64,000 bases of DNA from Pseudomonas saxonica (GTDB lineage: Bacteria; Pseudomonadota; Gammaproteobacteria; Pseudomonadales; Pseudomonadaceae): positions 62,001 to 126,000 of the forward strand of contig NZ_VFIO01000002.1 of assembly GCF_007858365.1 (NCBI RefSeq). Reading direction: 5' to 3'. The notes below the pieces were generated by a model. That model worked only from the letters and a program-made list of their open reading frames with translations, was not told where the DNA came from and did no database searches. Position 1 is the stretch's first letter. Each line of letters opens with the position of its first letter. Position numbers and translations under genes: made by a program. Shown piece after piece: positions 8,600 through 18,672 of the stretch.

Positions 8600-10378
8600 A
8601 TGCGCCGCTTGATCTGCCTTCTGTTCATGCTTTGCACCCTGCCAGCCATGGCAACCGGGTTGCTGGACAACCGCCCCAGCTCGACGCTGGGTGCAATCAA
8701 TAACAGCCGCGACTTCTTGCCGGTGCGAGAAGCCTTCAAGCTCAACCTGATCGAAAGCACACCCACATCGATCAAACTGCGCTTTGTACCGACCGAAGGG
8801 TATTACCTGTACCGGCACCGCTTCGCCTTTAAAACAGAGCCCGCCGATATCGCCCTGGGCACTGTAAATTTGCCCGCCGGCGAGCAAAAGCATGACGAAT
8901 ACTTCGGCGATGTAGAGGTCTACCACGGCATTGTCGATGTCGACATCCCGCGCCCGGCCGACGATACGCGCCCCTTTACCCTGGTCGTTACCTATCAAGG
9001 CTGTGCAGACAAAGGGCTGTGTTACCCCCCCGAGACAGAGCGCCTGAGCATCGGTGCAACCGGCGCGACAGTATCCGCAGAGATGGCCCCCGGCGATGAA
9101 ATGTCGTGGAATTGGCGCGAACTGGCGTTGTTTTTCCTCGCGGGGCTTGGCCTGACATTTACCCCCTGCGTGTTGCCGATGCTGCCGATTTTGTCCGGCG
9201 TGGTGCTGCGCGGCCAAGTGGGTGGCCTGCGCGGTTTCAGCCTGTCGCTGGCCTACGTATTGCCCATGGCGGCCTGCTTCGCGCTGCTGGGTGCGCTGAT
9301 GGGGATGTTCGGCGCTCAACTCAATCTGCAAGCACGGCTGCAATCGGTGTGGGTGCTGGTGCCGTTTGCGCTGTTCTTTGGCATTTTCGCGCTGGCTATG
9401 TTTGGAGTCTTCGAACTGAAGTTGCCGCAGGCCCTCAGCAATCGCCTTGACCGTGTCGCCAATCGAACACAGGGCGGCTCACTCTGGGGTGCGGCCGTGC
9501 TGGGCGTAGTGTCCAGCCTGCTGGTTTCGCCTTGCGTCTCCGCGCCGCTGGCCGGTGCATTGTTGTATATCAGCGCCAGTGGCGATGCCGTGGGAGGTGG
9601 GCTCAAGCTGTTCGCCCTCGGCCTGGGCATGGGCGCTCCGCTGCTGTTGGTCGCAACGGGCGGTGCGGCGTGGCTTCCCAAAAGCGGCCCTTGGCTGGTC
9701 AGCGTAAAAAATGCCATTGGCGTGCTATTGCTTGGGCTGGCTATCGGCTTGCTCAGCCGCGTTTTACCCGGGCCCGTCACGCTGCTGTTGATCGGTTCGC
9801 TGGCGGCCGGTGTGAGCCTGTTTCTGGGTACGCTCGAGTTCATCTACAAAGCACCACGCCAGCGCCTGGCGCAGTTGCTCGGTCTGTTCTTGCTGGTTTA
9901 CGCCCTGGCGTGCTGGTTTGGCGCGCTCAGCGGTCAAAGTGACCCATTCAATCCTGTCGGCCATGCCCAAACGTCCACTGTAGCCACGCCCAACACTGCG
10001 CAGCCCGACGGCCAATGGCTGACCGTGAGCACCCCGGACGAACTGGACAGCGCACTGGCTGCGGCTAAAAACGCAGGCAAACCGGTGCTACTGGACTGGT
10101 ACGCCGACTGGTGCATCAGCTGCAAAGTGATCGAACACGAAGTCCTCAACGCGCCCAATGTCCTCACGTTGCTCAAGGGCTATCAGCTCGTGCGTTTTGA
10201 CATGACCGCCAGCAATGCCGAGCAGCGCGCTTTACTGGATCGCTACGCACTGTTCGGTCCTCCGGCACTGATGTTCTTCGACAAAAACGGCGAAGAAAAA
10301 AGTGACCAACGGGTCATTGGCGAGATCAATGCACAAGACTTCGCCGAACGTGTCGGCAAAGCGAATGACCAGACTTAG
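8600..10378 (+). CDS. dsbD: Thiol:disulfide interchange protein DsbD (DipZ)
   Basis: A 592-residue inner-membrane protein that carries electrons from cytoplasmic thioredoxin to periplasmic disulfide isomerases and cytochrome c maturation. All three modules are visible: a signal peptide and periplasmic alpha domain with the cysteine pair in CADKGLCYPP, an eight-helix membrane domain with cysteines in TFTPCVLPM and LLVSPCVSAPLAG, and a C-terminal thioredoxin domain with WCISC (Cys505, Cys508). The ATG at 8600 has GAGGG upstream and gives a proper signal peptide; longer in-frame extensions do not. It precedes aroQ, as in P. aeruginosa. Confidence 0.96.
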   Translation: MRRLICLLFMLCTLPAMATGLLDNRPSSTLGAINNSRDFLPVREAFKLNLIESTPTSIKLRFVPTEGYYLYRHRFAFKTEPADIALGTVNLPAGEQKHDEYFGDVEVYHGIVDVDIPRPADDTRPFTLVVTYQGCADKGLCYPPETERLSIGATGATVSAEMAPGDEMSWNWRELALFFLAGLGLTFTPCVLPMLPILSGVVLRGQVGGLRGFSLSLAYVLPMAACFALLGALMGMFGAQLNLQARLQSVWVLVPFALFFGIFALAMFGVFELKLPQALSNRLDRVANRTQGGSLWGAAVLGVVSSLLVSPCVSAPLAGALLYISASGDAVGGGLKLFALGLGMGAPLLLVATGGAAWLPKSGPWLVSVKNAIGVLLLGLAIGLLSRVLPGPVTLLLIGSLAAGVSLFLGTLEFIYKAPRQRLAQLLGLFLLVYALACWFGALSGQSDPFNPVGHAQTSTVATPNTAQPDGQWLTVSTPDELDSALAAAKNAGKPVLLDWYADWCISCKVIEHEVLNAPNVLTLLKGYQLVRFDMTASNAEQRALLDRYALFGPPALMFFDKNGEEKSDQRVIGEINAQDFAERVGKANDQT

Positions 10379-10508
10379 AGCCTCAGTCATAAACTTTTCG
10401 CGAACATCGGTCATCGTGCTGGCTATTGCAGTTAACTGGACAGCCAATCGACTTTTCGGCATAGTCGCCCGTCACTGTTAACTGCACACACATAACAAGG
10501 AACAGCAG

Positions 10509-10964
10509 ATGGCGACTTTTCTGGTTCTGCACGGCCCCAACCTGAACCTGCTAGGCACCCGCGAACCGGGGGTCTACGGCGCTACCACCCTGGCGCAAAT
10601 CAATCAGGATCTGGAGCAGCGAGCCCGCGATGCCGGTCACCATTTGCTCTACCTGCAAAGCAATGCCGAGTATGAATTGATTGACCGGGTACATGCTGCG
10701 CGCAACGAAGGCGTGGACTTTATCCTGATCAACCCGGCTGCTTTTACCCACACCAGCGTGGCATTACGTGACGCGCTGCTGGCGGTGAGCATCCCATTCA
10801 TCGAAGTGCATTTATCTAACGTGCACAAACGCGAACCTTTCCGCCATCACTCCTACTTCTCCGACGTTGCAGTAGGTGTGATCTGCGGCCTTGGCGCCAG
10901 CGGTTATCGACTGGCCTTGGAGGCCGCCCTGGAACAGCTTGAACTACAAGCTAAACGCCCCTGA
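10509..10964 (+). CDS. aroQ: Type II 3-dehydroquinate dehydratase
   Basis: A 151-residue shikimate-pathway enzyme that converts 3-dehydroquinate to 3-dehydroshikimate. The signature [13 protein letters not shown] at the N-terminus and [19 protein letters not shown] near the C-terminus contain the catalytic loop and histidine regions. AAGGAACAGCAG precedes the ATG. It lies 25 bases ahead of accB, and this aroQ-accB-accC order is widespread in gamma-proteobacteria. Confidence 0.97.
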   Translation: MATFLVLHGPNLNLLGTREPGVYGATTLAQINQDLEQRARDAGHHLLYLQSNAEYELIDRVHAARNEGVDFILINPAAFTHTSVALRDALLAVSIPFIEVHLSNVHKREPFRHHSYFSDVAVGVICGLGASGYRLALEAALEQLELQAKRP

Positions 10965-10989
10965 CCGACCCATTGGGAGTTGACGATTC

Positions 10990-11451
10990 ATGGATATCCG
11001 TAAAGTTAAGAAACTGATCGAACTGCTGGAAGAGTCCGGCATCGACGAGCTGGAAATTAAAGAAGGCGAAGAGTCCGTACGCATCAGCCGTCACAGCAAG
11101 ACTCCAGCTCAGCAGTTCTACGCACCCGCGCCAATGCAACAAGCTCCGGCTGCCGCTCCAGTGGCTGTGGCCCCGGTTGCCACCGTGACCGAAGCGCCTG
11201 CTGCACCAAAACTGAACGGTTTTGTGGTTAAGTCGCCAATGGTCGGTACGTTCTACCGCACGCCTTCGCCTACCTCGCCTGCCTTCGTTGAAGTCGGCCA
11301 GAGCGTAAAAGTCGGCGACACCATTTGCATCGTTGAAGCGATGAAAATGATGAACCACATCACCGCTGAAAAAGCCGGTGTTATCGAGTCCATCCTGGTA
11401 GAAAACGGTCAGCCGGTTGAGTTCGACCAACCGCTGTTCACCATCGTTTGA
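10990..11451 (+). CDS. accB: Biotin carboxyl carrier protein of acetyl-CoA carboxylase
   Basis: A 153-residue protein. The N-terminal helix is followed by an Ala/Pro-rich linker (about residues 38-75) and a biotinyl domain with EAMKMMNH, in which Lys119 is the biotin site. It carries the carboxyl group between biotin carboxylase (AccC, next gene) and the carboxyltransferase for malonyl-CoA synthesis. The short gap to accC (17 bases) indicates one transcript. Confidence 0.97.
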   Translation: MDIRKVKKLIELLEESGIDELEIKEGEESVRISRHSKTPAQQFYAPAPMQQAPAAAPVAVAPVATVTEAPAAPKLNGFVVKSPMVGTFYRTPSPTSPAFVEVGQSVKVGDTICIVEAMKMMNHITAEKAGVIESILVENGQPVEFDQPLFTIV

Positions 11452-11468
11452 ACCACGGGGAACCCACG

Positions 11469-12827
11469 ATGCTGAAGCCTAAAAAGCTGGAAAAAGTTCT
11501 AATCGCAAACCGCGGCGAGATCGCCTTGCGCATCCTGCGGGCCTGTAAGGAACTGGGCATCAAGACCGTCGCGGTGTACTCCACTGCCGACAAGGAACTG
11601 ATGCACCTGGGTCTGGCAGACGAAACCGTCTGCATCGGCCCGGCACCGGCCAACCTGTCTTACCTGCACATTCCGGCCATCATCGCGGCCGCTGAAGTGA
11701 CAGGCGCTACGGCGATTCACCCTGGCTACGGCTTTTTGGCTGAAAACGCCGACTTCGCCGAGCAAGTCGAGAAATCCGGCTTTGCCTTCATCGGTCCTAA
11801 AGCCGACACCATCCGCCTGATGGGCGACAAGGTTTCGGCCAAGCACGCCATGATCGCGGCGGGCGTTCCGACTGTTCCAGGCTCTGACGGCCCACTGCCG
11901 GAAGACCCTGAAGCCGCACTGCGCATTGGCCGTGAAGTTGGCTACCCGGTGATCATCAAAGCCGCTGGCGGCGGTGGTGGTCGTGGCATGCGTGTTGTAA
12001 ACCGCGAAGAAGACCTGATCGAAGCAGCCAAGCAGACCCGTGAAGAAGCCGGCGCCTGGTTCAGCAACCCGATGGTCTACCTCGAAAAATACCTGACCAA
12101 CCCGCGTCACGTGGAAGTTCAGGTACTTTCCGATGGTCAGGGTCACGCCATCCACTTGGGCGACCGCGACTGCTCGCTGCAACGTCGTCACCAAAAGGTT
12201 CTGGAAGAAGCGCCAGCACCGGGTATCGATGAAACGGCTCGCCAGGAAGTTCTGGCGCGCTGCGTGAAAGCCTGTATCGACATCAACTACCGCGGCGCGG
12301 GCACTTTTGAGTTCCTGTACGAAAATGGTCGTTTCTACTTCATCGAGATGAACACTCGTGTGCAAGTAGAGCACCCGGTTTCCGAGATGGTCACCGGCAT
12401 CGACATCTTGAAAGAGATGCTGAGCATTGCGGCAGGCAACACGCTGTCCTTTACACAGGATGATGTGAAGATCCACGGCCACTCGCTTGAGTGCCGGATC
12501 AACGCAGAAGACCCGGCCACGTTCATGCCGAGCCCAGGTCTGGTCAAGCACTTCCACGCTCCGGGCGGTAACGGCGTTCGCGTCGATTCGCACCTGTACA
12601 GCGGTTACAAGGTTCCGTCCAACTACGACTCCTTGATCGGCAAGCTGATCACTTGGGGCTCGACCCGCGACGAAGCCATGGCGCGCATGCGCAATGCCCT
12701 GGACGAAATCGTGGTCGACGGGATCAAAACCAACATCCCGCTGCACCGCGATTTGGTGAATGACGAAGGCTTCTGCGAAGGCGGCGTCAACATTCACTAC
12801 CTGGAACACAAACTGGCTAACAAGTAA
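11469..12827 (+). CDS. accC: Biotin carboxylase subunit of acetyl-CoA carboxylase
   Basis: A 452-residue ATP-grasp enzyme that carboxylates the biotin on AccB. The glycine-rich ATP loop [13 protein letters not shown] and the active-site stretch [15 protein letters not shown] are present. The start at 11469 ([11 protein letters not shown]) has GGGGA seven bases upstream and is preferred over an earlier in-frame ATG. A strong hairpin follows the stop. Confidence 0.97.
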   Translation: MLKPKKLEKVLIANRGEIALRILRACKELGIKTVAVYSTADKELMHLGLADETVCIGPAPANLSYLHIPAIIAAAEVTGATAIHPGYGFLAENADFAEQVEKSGFAFIGPKADTIRLMGDKVSAKHAMIAAGVPTVPGSDGPLPEDPEAALRIGREVGYPVIIKAAGGGGGRGMRVVNREEDLIEAAKQTREEAGAWFSNPMVYLEKYLTNPRHVEVQVLSDGQGHAIHLGDRDCSLQRRHQKVLEEAPAPGIDETARQEVLARCVKACIDINYRGAGTFEFLYENGRFYFIEMNTRVQVEHPVSEMVTGIDILKEMLSIAAGNTLSFTQDDVKIHGHSLECRINAEDPATFMPSPGLVKHFHAPGGNGVRVDSHLYSGYKVPSNYDSLIGKLITWGSTRDEAMARMRNALDEIVVDGIKTNIPLHRDLVNDEGFCEGGVNIHYLEHKLANK

Positions 12828-12842
12828 GTTTGTAATCCCGTC

Positions 12843-12870
12843 AACAAAGCCGCTTTCGAGCGGCTTTGTT
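12843..12870 (+). terminator. Terminator after accC
   Basis: AACAAAGCCGCT and AGCGGCTTTGTT form a 12-bp perfect stem with a TTCG-like loop just after accC. The 3' arm is T-rich but lacks a long T run. Confidence 0.82.
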
Positions 12871-12887
12871 GTGTGTGGCGCAGAACT

Positions 12888-12994
12888 CCCCTCACCCCAA
12901 CCCTCTCCCGGAGGGAGAGGGGGCAGATTTGCGGTGAATGTGTATCTGTGTGCGGTCTAAGTCCCCTCTCCTTCGGGAGAGGCGTGGTGAGGGG
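12888..12994. repeat. CCCTCTCCC-type palindromic intergenic repeat, copy 2
   Basis: The left arm CCCTCACCCC...CTCTCCC with hairpin CTCTCCCGGAGGGAGAG is followed by a degenerate right arm CTCTCCTTCGGGAGAGGCGTGG. It lies between the accC terminator and prmA. Confidence 0.82.
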
Positions 12995-13105
12995 CTTTGG
13001 CTTTTCATCGTTTTTTGATTACCCCCCATGCCTGCGCTCGCGTAAACTGGCGCGTTTCTCGCAGCCCTACCGGCTGCACACTCTTATTTTTCAAAGGTGC
13101 CCGCC

Positions 13106-13984
13106 ATGCCTTGGCTGCAAGTACGCCTCGCCATCAGCCCAGAACAAGCTGAAACCTACGAAGACGCGTTCCTCGAAGTCGGCGCCGTATCGGTTACGTT
13201 CATGGATGCCGAAGATCAACCGATTTTCGAACCTGAACTCAACACCACCCCGTTGTGGTCACACACCCATTTGCTGGCCCTGTTCGAAGACGGCACCGAA
13301 GCCGACCTCGTGTTGTCCCATCTGGAGCTGCTCACCGGCTCGCCACTGCCAGAACATCACGCCGAAGTGATCGAAGATCAAGACTGGGAACGCAGCTGGA
13401 TGGATAACTTCCACCCGATGCGCTTCGGTCAGCGCCTGTGGATCGTACCGAGCTGGCACGCGGCACCCGAACCTGACGCGGTCAATCTGCTGCTCGACCC
13501 GGGCCTGGCGTTCGGCACCGGCACCCACCCGACCACAGCACTGTGCCTCGAATGGCTGGACGGCCAGGATCTCAAGGACTGCAACGTTCTGGATTTTGGC
13601 TGCGGCTCGGGCATTCTGGCCATTGCCGCCCTGCTGCTGGGCGCCAAGGAAGCCGTCGGCACCGATATCGATGTGCAAGCGCTGGAAGCTTCGCGCGATA
13701 ACGCCAACCGCAACGGTATCGACCCGGCGCTGTTCCCACTGTACCTGCCTGAAGACATGCCACAGGTGCAGGCCGATGTCGTGGTCGCCAACATCCTCGC
13801 CGGCCCACTGGTGTCTCTGGCGCCGCAATTGTCGGGCCTGGTTAAACCCGGCGGTCGCCTGGCACTGTCCGGCATCCTCGCCGAGCAAGGCGAAGAAGTG
13901 GCCGCAGCCTACGCCAAGGACTTTGACCTCGACCCGATCGCCACTCGCGATGGCTGGGTGCGCATCAGTGGCCGTCGGCGCTAG
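13106..13984 (+). CDS. prmA: Ribosomal protein L11 methyltransferase
   Basis: A 292-residue SAM-dependent enzyme that trimethylates ribosomal protein L11. The N-terminal recognition domain precedes the Rossmann domain with [15 protein letters not shown] (SAM motif I) and [12 protein letters not shown] (motif IV). The ATG at 13106 gives [10 protein letters not shown], the conserved start, with AAAGG about nine bases upstream. The DUF3426 gene follows after 30 bases, a common pairing in pseudomonads. Confidence 0.96.
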   Translation: MPWLQVRLAISPEQAETYEDAFLEVGAVSVTFMDAEDQPIFEPELNTTPLWSHTHLLALFEDGTEADLVLSHLELLTGSPLPEHHAEVIEDQDWERSWMDNFHPMRFGQRLWIVPSWHAAPEPDAVNLLLDPGLAFGTGTHPTTALCLEWLDGQDLKDCNVLDFGCGSGILAIAALLLGAKEAVGTDIDVQALEASRDNANRNGIDPALFPLYLPEDMPQVQADVVVANILAGPLVSLAPQLSGLVKPGGRLALSGILAEQGEEVAAAYAKDFDLDPIATRDGWVRISGRRR

Positions 13985-14014
13985 AATGCACGCCTGCCCA
14001 ATCCGGATGGCCAC

Positions 14015-15247
14015 ATGAGCGATAGCTTCGTTACCCAGTGCCCGCACTGCCAAACCAGTTTCCGCGTAAACCATGCTCAATTGGGCATGGCACGCGGGGT
14101 GGTGCGCTGTGGCTCCTGCCTGCAAGTGTTCAATGCCGCACAGCAACTGCTGAATAAACGCACTGAAACTGAACAGCAACCTGCCGTGACGGCCCCTAAT
14201 GTGGCACAACCCGAGGTTATCGAGCCGCCCGCCAGCGCCAAACCGGTGGCCTGGCAAACCGAAGAGATGGACCTCGACCATCTGGATCTGGACGAAGAGC
14301 TGGCCAAACTTGAAGAACTTGAAATCCAGCCAAGCAAAACCTTCGGTCAACCAAAAAAATCGAAGGACAGTTCGCTAAGCGCCCGTCGCGACACGCCGGA
14401 TGCCGAAGAAAGCGAATGGTCTGACAGCCTGTTCAGTGACTCAGCCGCTGAACGTGCTCAATCGTCAGCACTGGCCACAAGCGCCGATGACAGTGACGCC
14501 GAGCCCGCTCGTACCGGTCGTTCAGAACCCTCATTGTCACTGGACATTGAGGAGCCCGACGACACGCCGCCCCTCAAGCTGTCTGTTGATGATGATGAGC
14601 GGACCGGCGAACACCTGTCTGCGATTGATGACGAAGACGACGAGCCTCTTAAACCTGCACCGCCCGGCAAAAACAGGCGCAAACGCAACGAACCTGGCGT
14701 ACGCGACGAAATGCTGCTGGACCTGGCCGACGATCCTTTGCAGCTGGAATGGCAAAAGCGCCGCTCTCCATGGGGCAAACGACTGCTTTGGATAGTGCTG
14801 ATTCTGCTGGCGGGCGCTGCTTTGGCCGGGCAGTACATTGCCAGCCACTTTGAAGAATTGGCCAGACAGGATCAGTACCGACCGACTTTTGAGCAACTGT
14901 GCCCTCTGCTCGGCTGCACAGTGCCGTCCAAGGTCGATATTGACCGCATTAAAAGCAGCAATCTGGTGGTACGCAGCCATCCGGAATTCGCAGGAGCATT
15001 GGTGGTGGATGCGATCCTCTACAACCGCGCGCCTTTCTCCCAGCCTTTCCCGTTGCTGGAGCTGCGCTTTGCTGACCTGAACGGCAAGATGATTGCGAGC
15101 CGCCGCTTCAAACCCGGTGAATACTTGACCGGCGACATGGCCAAGACCGAAATGCCCCCGCAAACGCCTATTCATATAGCGCTGGACATCCTCGACCCGG
15201 GCCCTAAAGCCGTCAATTACAGCCTGAGCTTTCACTCCCCCGAGTGA
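14015..15247 (+). CDS. Zinc-ribbon DUF3426 membrane protein
   Basis: A 410-residue protein. The N-terminus is an MJ0042-type zinc finger (Cys9, Cys12, Cys32, Cys35). A long acidic low-complexity region rich in Asp, Glu and Ser covers about residues 45-240. One transmembrane helix near residues 255-275 (LLWIVLILLAGAALAGQYI) precedes the DUF3426 domain, which should be periplasmic. The family's function is not established. It lies between prmA and dusB, as in related genomes. Confidence 0.88.
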   Translation: MSDSFVTQCPHCQTSFRVNHAQLGMARGVVRCGSCLQVFNAAQQLLNKRTETEQQPAVTAPNVAQPEVIEPPASAKPVAWQTEEMDLDHLDLDEELAKLEELEIQPSKTFGQPKKSKDSSLSARRDTPDAEESEWSDSLFSDSAAERAQSSALATSADDSDAEPARTGRSEPSLSLDIEEPDDTPPLKLSVDDDERTGEHLSAIDDEDDEPLKPAPPGKNRRKRNEPGVRDEMLLDLADDPLQLEWQKRRSPWGKRLLWIVLILLAGAALAGQYIASHFEELARQDQYRPTFEQLCPLLGCTVPSKVDIDRIKSSNLVVRSHPEFAGALVVDAILYNRAPFSQPFPLLELRFADLNGKMIASRRFKPGEYLTGDMAKTEMPPQTPIHIALDILDPGPKAVNYSLSFHSPE

Positions 15248-15270
15248 GCATGCTGCACTTTTAGCATCAC

Positions 15271-15335
15271 GCCTCAAGCGGCTATTGAGAGACCACGCGC
15301 ACGCCAGGGGTGCCTGGTCGCTTGGCGCTTGAGGC
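15271..15335. other. Stem-loop in the DUF3426-dusB gap
   Basis: GCCTCAAGC at 15271 pairs with GCTTGAGGC ending at 15335; a smaller CCAGG/CCTGG hairpin lies between them. There is no T run, so a role as terminator is uncertain; it may instead be a decayed repeat element. Confidence 0.5.
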
Positions 15336-15463
15336 TTGTAGCCGGGTTTAGGCCCCATTGTTCAAAAAACATCCAACCCAGCCTTTATCCAGTCATCGAG
15401 AGCGGGTATCATGCCAACCCTTTTTCGAACTCTCCAGATTCGGCCCCACAACAGGGAAGTCCT

Positions 15464-16477
15464 ATGTCGGCGGTACGCATCGGCCCATATACATTGCATA
15501 ACGGATTGATCCTCGCCCCTATGGCAGGTGTCACCGACCAGCCCTTTCGTCAGCTTTGCCGACGGATGGGCGCGGGTTTGGTTGTTTCGGAAATGGTCAC
15601 CAGCGACATGAGTCTCTGGAACAGCCGTAAATCGCGCCTGCGCATGATTCACGACGGTGATCCCGAGCCACGCTCGGTACAGATCGCCGGCGGTGATGCG
15701 CAAATGCTGGCAGACGCCGCCAGGGCCAATGTGGAACTGGGTGCACAGATTATTGATATCAACATGGGTTGCCCGGCGAAAAAAGTCTGCAACAAGGCTG
15801 CCGGCTCCGCGTTGCTGAAAGACGAAGCATTGGTGAACGAAATCCTGCAAGCCGTGGTGGCTGCAGTTGATGTACCGGTCACCCTGAAGATCCGTACGGG
15901 TTGGGACCGCGACAACAAAAATGGTCTGACGGTGGCAAAAATTGCCGAGCAAGCCGGGATTCAAGCGCTGGCCGTGCACGGCAGAACCCGCGCCGACCTG
16001 TACACCGGGGAAGCTGAGTACGACACCATCGCCGCGATCAAGCAGGCCGTGTCGATACCAGTCTTCGCCAATGGCGACATCGATTCACCCCACAAAGCCC
16101 TGCACGTGTTGAATGCAACCGGGGCTGACGGACTATTGATTGGCAGGGCTGCCCAAGGGCGGCCCTGGATTTTCCGCGAAGTTGATCACTTTCTGCGTAC
16201 CGGGCAATTGTTACCGGCACCGGAAATGACCGAAGTGGAACGTATTCTGCTAGAGCATCTGACTGCATTGCATACCTTCTATGGAGAGGTATTGGGCGTT
16301 CGTATTGCCCGCAAGCATGTCGGCTGGTATCTCGCAACCTTGCCGGGCGCCAAGGAGTTTCGCGCCCACTTCAATCGTTTAGAAGACACGGAAGCACAAT
16401 GCGCCAACGTTCAGGCGTTTTTCGCCGAACGACACAAGAGCCTGGGGACAGGGGACGAAGGATGGGTGGCCGCATGA
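15464..16477 (+). CDS. dusB: tRNA-dihydrouridine synthase B
   Basis: A 337-residue FMN enzyme that reduces uridines in t[19 protein letters not shown] is the FMN-binding opening, [16 protein letters not shown] contains the catalytic cysteine, and [12 protein letters not shown] is the conserved C-terminal barrel motif. The start at 15464 gives [11 protein letters not shown] and has AGGGAAG upstream. It overlaps fis by four bases (ATGA), the conserved dusB-fis operon of gamma-proteobacteria. Confidence 0.96.
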   Translation: MSAVRIGPYTLHNGLILAPMAGVTDQPFRQLCRRMGAGLVVSEMVTSDMSLWNSRKSRLRMIHDGDPEPRSVQIAGGDAQMLADAARANVELGAQIIDINMGCPAKKVCNKAAGSALLKDEALVNEILQAVVAAVDVPVTLKIRTGWDRDNKNGLTVAKIAEQAGIQALAVHGRTRADLYTGEAEYDTIAAIKQAVSIPVFANGDIDSPHKALHVLNATGADGLLIGRAAQGRPWIFREVDHFLRTGQLLPAPEMTEVERILLEHLTALHTFYGEVLGVRIARKHVGWYLATLPGAKEFRAHFNRLEDTEAQCANVQAFFAERHKSLGTGDEGWVAA

Positions 16478-16794
16478 CGATGATGACCGAGACATTAGTG
16501 AGTGGAACAACGCCCGTGAGCGACAACGTCAACTTGAAACAGCACCTCAATACGCCTAGCGAAGAAGGCCAAACCCTTCGCGGGAGTGTCGAAAAGGCGC
16601 TGCACAATTATTTCGCCCACCTGGAGGGCGCAGAAGTCACGGACGTGTACAACCTGGTACTTTCTGAAGTCGAGGCTCCCCTGCTCGAATGTGTCATGAA
16701 CTACGTCAAGGGCAACCAGACCAAGGCCTCAGAGCTACTGGGGCTTAATCGCGGCACCTTGCGAAAAAAACTCAAACAGTACGATCTGCTGTAA
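16474..16794 (+). CDS. fis: DNA-binding protein Fis
   Basis: A 106-residue nucleoid protein. The C-terminal helix-turn-helix [20 protein letters not shown] is canonical for Fis, and the N-terminal part supplies the dimerisation helices. Fis bends DNA and controls rRNA and growth-phase genes. The chosen ATG overlaps the dusB stop, which implies translational coupling. A terminator follows. Confidence 0.97.
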   Translation: MTMMTETLVSGTTPVSDNVNLKQHLNTPSEEGQTLRGSVEKALHNYFAHLEGAEVTDVYNLVLSEVEAPLLECVMNYVKGNQTKASELLGLNRGTLRKKLKQYDLL

Positions 16795-16811
16795 GCATTC
16801 AATCAAACCTG

Positions 16812-16844
16812 AAAGGCGTCCTGGTAAAACGGGCCGCCTTTTTT
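16812..16844 (+). terminator. Terminator between fis and purH
   Basis: AAAGGCG pairs with CGCCTTT, followed by a run of T. The loop of about 16 bases is longer than usual, but the stem plus T run fits a rho-independent terminator for dusB-fis. Confidence 0.75.
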
Positions 16845-16875
16845 GCTGACTCCTTTGCTTTTGATGGAAATCGAG

Positions 16876-18483
16876 ATGACCGATCAGACTACCCGCCTGC
16901 CGATCCGCCGCGCTTTAATCAGCGTTTCCGACAAAACCGGAATCCTTGAGTTCGCCCGTGAACTGGAAGCCCTCGGCGTCGAGATCCTCTCCACTGGCGG
17001 TACGTTCAAGCTGCTGCAAGACAACGGCGTAGCCGCAGTTGAAGTCGCGGATTACACAGGCTTTGCTGAAATGATGGACGGTCGGGTTAAAACCCTGCAC
17101 CCGAAAATTCACGGCGGCATCCTGGGCCGTCGCGGCATCGACGACGACATCATGAACGAGCACGGCATCAAGCCAATCGACCTGGTAGCGGTTAACCTCT
17201 ACCCATTCGAAGCAACCATCAGCAAGCCAGGCTGCGACCTGCCGACTGCCATCGAAAACATCGATATCGGCGGCCCGACCATGGTCCGTTCTGCTGCTAA
17301 AAACCACAAAGATGTGGCCATCGTGGTGAATGCCAGCGATTACGCCAACGTGCTGGAAAACCTCAAGGCCGGCGGCCTGACCTACGCACAGCGTTTCGAC
17401 CTGATGCTCAAGGCCTTCGAACACACCGCAGCCTATGACGGCATGATTGCCAACTACCTGGGCACCGTGAATCAGGCCGCTGAAACACTCAGCACCGAAG
17501 ACCGCAGTCAGTTCCCGCGCACCTTCAACAGCCAGTTCATCAAGGCTCAAGAAATGCGCTACGGCGAGAACCCGCATCAAAAAGCGGCGTTCTACGTTGA
17601 AGCCAAACCTGCCGAAGTCAGTATTGCTACCGCCACCCAGTTGCAAGGCAAAGAACTGTCGTTCAACAACGTGGCCGACACAGACGCCGCACTGGAGTGC
17701 GTGAAGAGCTTCGTCAAGCCCGCGTGCGTGATCGTCAAGCATGCCAACCCGTGCGGCGTTGCCGTCAGCCCGGACGCCGAAGGCGGCATTCGCCAGGCTT
17801 ACGAACTGGCTTATGCCACTGACACCGAGTCGGCATTTGGCGGCATCATCGCCTTCAACCGTGTGCTGGACGCTGAAACTGCCAAAGCCATTGTTGAGCG
17901 TCAATTTGTTGAAGTGATCATCGCGCCATCGGTCAGTGAAGAAGCCCGCGCTATCGTGGCCGCCAAAGCCAATGTGCGCCTGCTGGCCTGTGGCGAGTGG
18001 AGCGCAGAGCGCACCCCGGCCTGGGACTTCAAACGCGTTAATGGCGGGTTGCTGGTTCAAAGCCGTGACATCGAGATGATCGGCAGCGAAGACCTCAAAG
18101 TCGTGACCAAGCGCGCACCGACCGAGCAAGAAATCAACGACCTGATCTTCGCCTGGAAAGTGGCCAAGTACGTGAAGTCCAACGCCATCGTCTACGCCAA
18201 AGGTCGCCAGACCATCGGCGTCGGCGCCGGTCAGATGAGCCGCGTAAACTCGGCCCGTATTGCCGCCATCAAAGCTGAACACGCTGGCCTGCAAGTACAA
18301 GGCGCGGTGATGGCATCGGACGCATTCTTCCCGTTCCGTGACGGCATCGACAACGCCGCCAAGGCCGGGATCACCGCGGTGATCCAGCCAGGCGGCTCGA
18401 TGCGTGACAACGAAGTGATTGCTGCCGCTGACGAAGCCGGTATTGCGATGGTCTTCACCGGGATGCGTCATTTCCGTCACTAA
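16876..18483 (+). CDS. purH: Bifunctional AICAR formyltransferase/IMP cyclohydrolase
   Basis: A 535-residue enzyme for the last two steps of IMP synthesis. The N-terminal IMP cyclohydrolase (MGS-like) domain opens with [13 protein letters not shown], and the formyltransferase domain has [10 protein letters not shown] and the C-terminal [11 protein letters not shown]. The start at 16876 ([12 protein letters not shown]) gives the length usual in Pseudomonas; an ATG at 16864 would add four residues. It lies upstream of purD with a hairpin-containing spacer. Confidence 0.97.
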   Translation: MTDQTTRLPIRRALISVSDKTGILEFARELEALGVEILSTGGTFKLLQDNGVAAVEVADYTGFAEMMDGRVKTLHPKIHGGILGRRGIDDDIMNEHGIKPIDLVAVNLYPFEATISKPGCDLPTAIENIDIGGPTMVRSAAKNHKDVAIVVNASDYANVLENLKAGGLTYAQRFDLMLKAFEHTAAYDGMIANYLGTVNQAAETLSTEDRSQFPRTFNSQFIKAQEMRYGENPHQKAAFYVEAKPAEVSIATATQLQGKELSFNNVADTDAALECVKSFVKPACVIVKHANPCGVAVSPDAEGGIRQAYELAYATDTESAFGGIIAFNRVLDAETAKAIVERQFVEVIIAPSVSEEARAIVAAKANVRLLACGEWSAERTPAWDFKRVNGGLLVQSRDIEMIGSEDLKVVTKRAPTEQEINDLIFAWKVAKYVKSNAIVYAKGRQTIGVGAGQMSRVNSARIAAIKAEHAGLQVQGAVMASDAFFPFRDGIDNAAKAGITAVIQPGGSMRDNEVIAAADEAGIAMVFTGMRHFRH

Positions 18484-18522
18484 CTAGACGACGGCCGTAC
18501 TGAACCCGGCATCTGCTGCGTT

Positions 18523-18582
18523 GGAGTCGACCTCGATGATGCTCATTGCCAAAAGGCAACTCCGCTCATCAAGGTCGACTCC
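18523..18582. other. Long hairpin between purH and purD
   Basis: GGAGTCGACCTCGATGA at 18523 pairs with TCATCAAGGTCGACTCC ending at 18582, 17 positions with one mismatch that can be G-U in RNA. A TTGCC-AAAA-GGCAA hairpin is nested inside, and flanking CTGC/GCAG bases extend the stem. There is no T run. It could be a transcript-processing or attenuation structure in the purH-purD mRNA, or a mobile palindromic repeat. Confidence 0.6.
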
Positions 18583-18672
18583 GCCTTGCAGCTACCGACT
18601 TCATTACGACCTCCTGAAGCGTGAAGCGCTTTAGGCTTTAAACCGAATTCAGCGTCATCCGAGGTTTTTGAA

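Noticed and set aside
16795..16875. ZTP riboswitch ahead of purH
   Set aside because: The gap is short and is explained by the fis terminator and the purH ribosome site; no pfl-type conserved core is visible.
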